From VXNE01 sp965205735 (GTDB taxonomy: Bacteria; Pseudomonadota; Gammaproteobacteria; Pseudomonadales; Azotimanducaceae), in NCBI GenBank assembly GCA_965205735.1, contig OZ242179.1:2542001-2606000 (forward strand): a DNA stretch of 64,000 nucleotides, given 5' to 3'. The translations under genes and the position numbers were made by a program. Positions 63,134 to 64,000 of the stretch are shown piece after piece; position 1 is the stretch's first letter; each line of letters begins with the position of its first letter. The notes under the pieces are model-generated. The model searched no databases. It worked only from the letters and a program-made list of their open reading frames with translations, and was not told the origin of the DNA.

Positions 63134-63817
63134 TCAGTCCGAATATTCGTTCGCTATCCGGTGCAGCGTCGCGATGACGGCTTCGTCTCCGGCGCCCGCG
63201 CTGACGAAGACCCGCGTGAAGCCGTGCGTCTTCCCCGCCGCAGCTACGCGTTCCGACGGAGCGAGCACCGCGACGTTCGCGCTGCGTCGGGAAGCAAACC
63301 ACATGTTCGCGACAACCCGCAATGCGGCGGCGCTGCTACCGACGATGCCGTCGATGGTTTCCGCCGGGTCCAACGAGCCTCCCACGGCGACCCGCCGGTA
63401 TAGGCACCACTTGGCTGCCGGTATGCCGCGGTCCGCCAACCATCGTTCAAGGACGCCGCGACCGCTTTCGCCCGCCGCGAGCATCACGCTCTGCGGGGGA
63501 TCAGCGGCAAGCGCAGCGATGATTCCCTCCGAAGATGATCGGTCCGGCGTGCGCGCATCAATGCCGTGGCGCGCAAGCGCCCGGCGCGTGGTCTTCCCGA
63601 TAGCCAATGCCGGCGTCGAATTCCAACCATTGCGCACGGCGAATTCCACCGCGTGCCCAGATAGAAAAACCGTCAGCGCAAACTGTCCCGTCGGCGGCGG
63701 CGCCGCGATGGGTTCGATCCTGAGCACGGGCCGCACCCACGCTTCGTAACCGGCGTCGACCAACCCAGCGGCCAAACGGCTCGCGCCGGGTTCTGTCCGC
63801 GTCACCCATACGCGCAT
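63134..63817 (-). CDS. hemD: Uroporphyrinogen-III synthase
   Basis: A 227-residue enzyme that closes hydroxymethylbilane to uroporphyrinogen III with inversion of ring D. It begins MRVWVTRTEPGASRLAAGLV and contains TVFLSGHAVEFAVRNGW, AIGKTTRRALARHGI, GESGRGVLERWLADRGI and a final beta/alpha half ending HRIANEYSD. Sequence in this family is poorly conserved, but length, motif order and position directly after hemC make it firm. It starts 14 bases after the hemC stop. Confidence 0.93.
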   Translation of the reverse strand: MRVWVTRTEPGASRLAAGLVDAGYEAWVRPVLRIEPIAAPPPTGQFALTVFLSGHAVEFAVRNGWNSTPALAIGKTTRRALARHGIDARTPDRSSSEGIIAALAADPPQSVMLAAGESGRGVLERWLADRGIPAAKWCLYRRVAVGGSLDPAETIDGIVGSSAAALRVVANMWFASRRSANVAVLAPSERVAAAGKTHGFTRVFVSAGAGDEAVIATLHRIANEYSD

Positions 63818-63831
63818 GGCTCGGGCCCCGC

Positions 63832-64000
63832 CTAGGCGAGAAGTTCAGCCGCGCCCAGGCCGTACAGCACCGCCGCCGCCCGTTCGCCGAGTTCCGTCGG
63901 ATCGTCGCCGCGCTCGGATACGGTTAGAACGCGTTCGCCCTTCTCGTCGCCCAATACAGCAGTGAGCCGCGTCGCGACCCCTTCGATTTCGGCGTACGCG
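63832..64000 (-). CDS. hemC: Porphobilinogen deaminase, C-terminal part
   Basis: Only the last 56 codons lie in the window. They read IEGVATRLTAVLGDEKGERV, LTVSERGDDPTELGERAAAV and LYGLGAAELLA, the C-terminal domain ending of HemC (hydroxymethylbilane synthase). The gene enters from the right edge and is the first of the hemC-hemD-hemX-hemY operon. Confidence 0.85.
   Translation of the reverse strand, partial: AYAEIEGVATRLTAVLGDEKGERVLTVSERGDDPTELGERAAAVLYGLGAAELLA

Overview
The window is high-GC bacterial chromosome, most likely from an uncultured gammaproteobacterium. The gene orders hemC-hemD-hemX-hemY, trxA-rho and yrfG-hslR, and a YheS-type ABC-F protein with a Grx4-type glutaredoxin beside it, are all gammaproteobacterial arrangements. 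A Sec-coding UGA, DUF35/thiolase and LLM-oxidoreductase genes and a sulfatase suggest a metabolically versatile, possibly marine or host-associated organism, but species cannot be named from sequence alone.

Left part (1-19.4 kb): a FecR-type regulator (cut by the window edge) is followed within a few bases by a PAP2 lipid phosphatase and an EptA-type phosphoethanolamine transferase, opposite a TonB-dependent receptor with an STN domain. This looks like an envelope/lipid A modification operon under cell-surface signalling. Next come a sulfatase, hslR-yrfG, a gene-fragment zone, cysQ, four tandem paralogous cupins (three with the same copied promoter), a DUF35-thiolase pair, a ketopantoate-reductase-like gene, a GrdB-like selenoprotein read through UGA, and a small conserved protein with an acyl-CoA synthetase (ACS).

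Middle part (19.45-49.56 kb): a 30-kb accessory region between ACS and a pyridoxamine-phosphate-oxidase-like gene (PPOX) / 3-methyladenine glycosylase pair. It is a graveyard of defence genes. A type I restriction locus (hsdM tail, DUF1016 nuclease, hsdS, hsdR, YgjP-like protease) is partly duplicated and broken by deletions, frameshifts, a stop codon and a 14.4-kb insertion in hsdR whose removal at a shared CAT restores the protein sequence. The insertion carries a tyrosine integrase, an IS110 remnant, a giant secreted metalloprotease with calcium-binding TSP3 and FG-GAP repeats plus a separately encoded propeptide-like protein, a GmrSD remnant, a cluster of RNA hairpins, a frameshifted second integrase and a truncated mcrB with mcrC. 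Pieces of the ACS 3' end recur at 42.7 and 48.3 kb, a piece of the glycosylase at 48.05 kb, and the PPOX gene exists in three states (fragment, chimera with hsdM, and a copy split by two tandem CTAG-flanked MITE-like elements). A large FG-GAP lipoprotein sits near the right edge.

Right part (49.56-64 kb): conserved core. Glycosylase, grxD, yheS-like ABC-F, a PDZ protein with anti-sigma and ECF sigma genes, an LLM oxidoreductase, a disulfide reductase of MerA/Lpd type, hemB (with an in-frame palindromic insertion), trxA, rho and the convergent hemCDXY operon.
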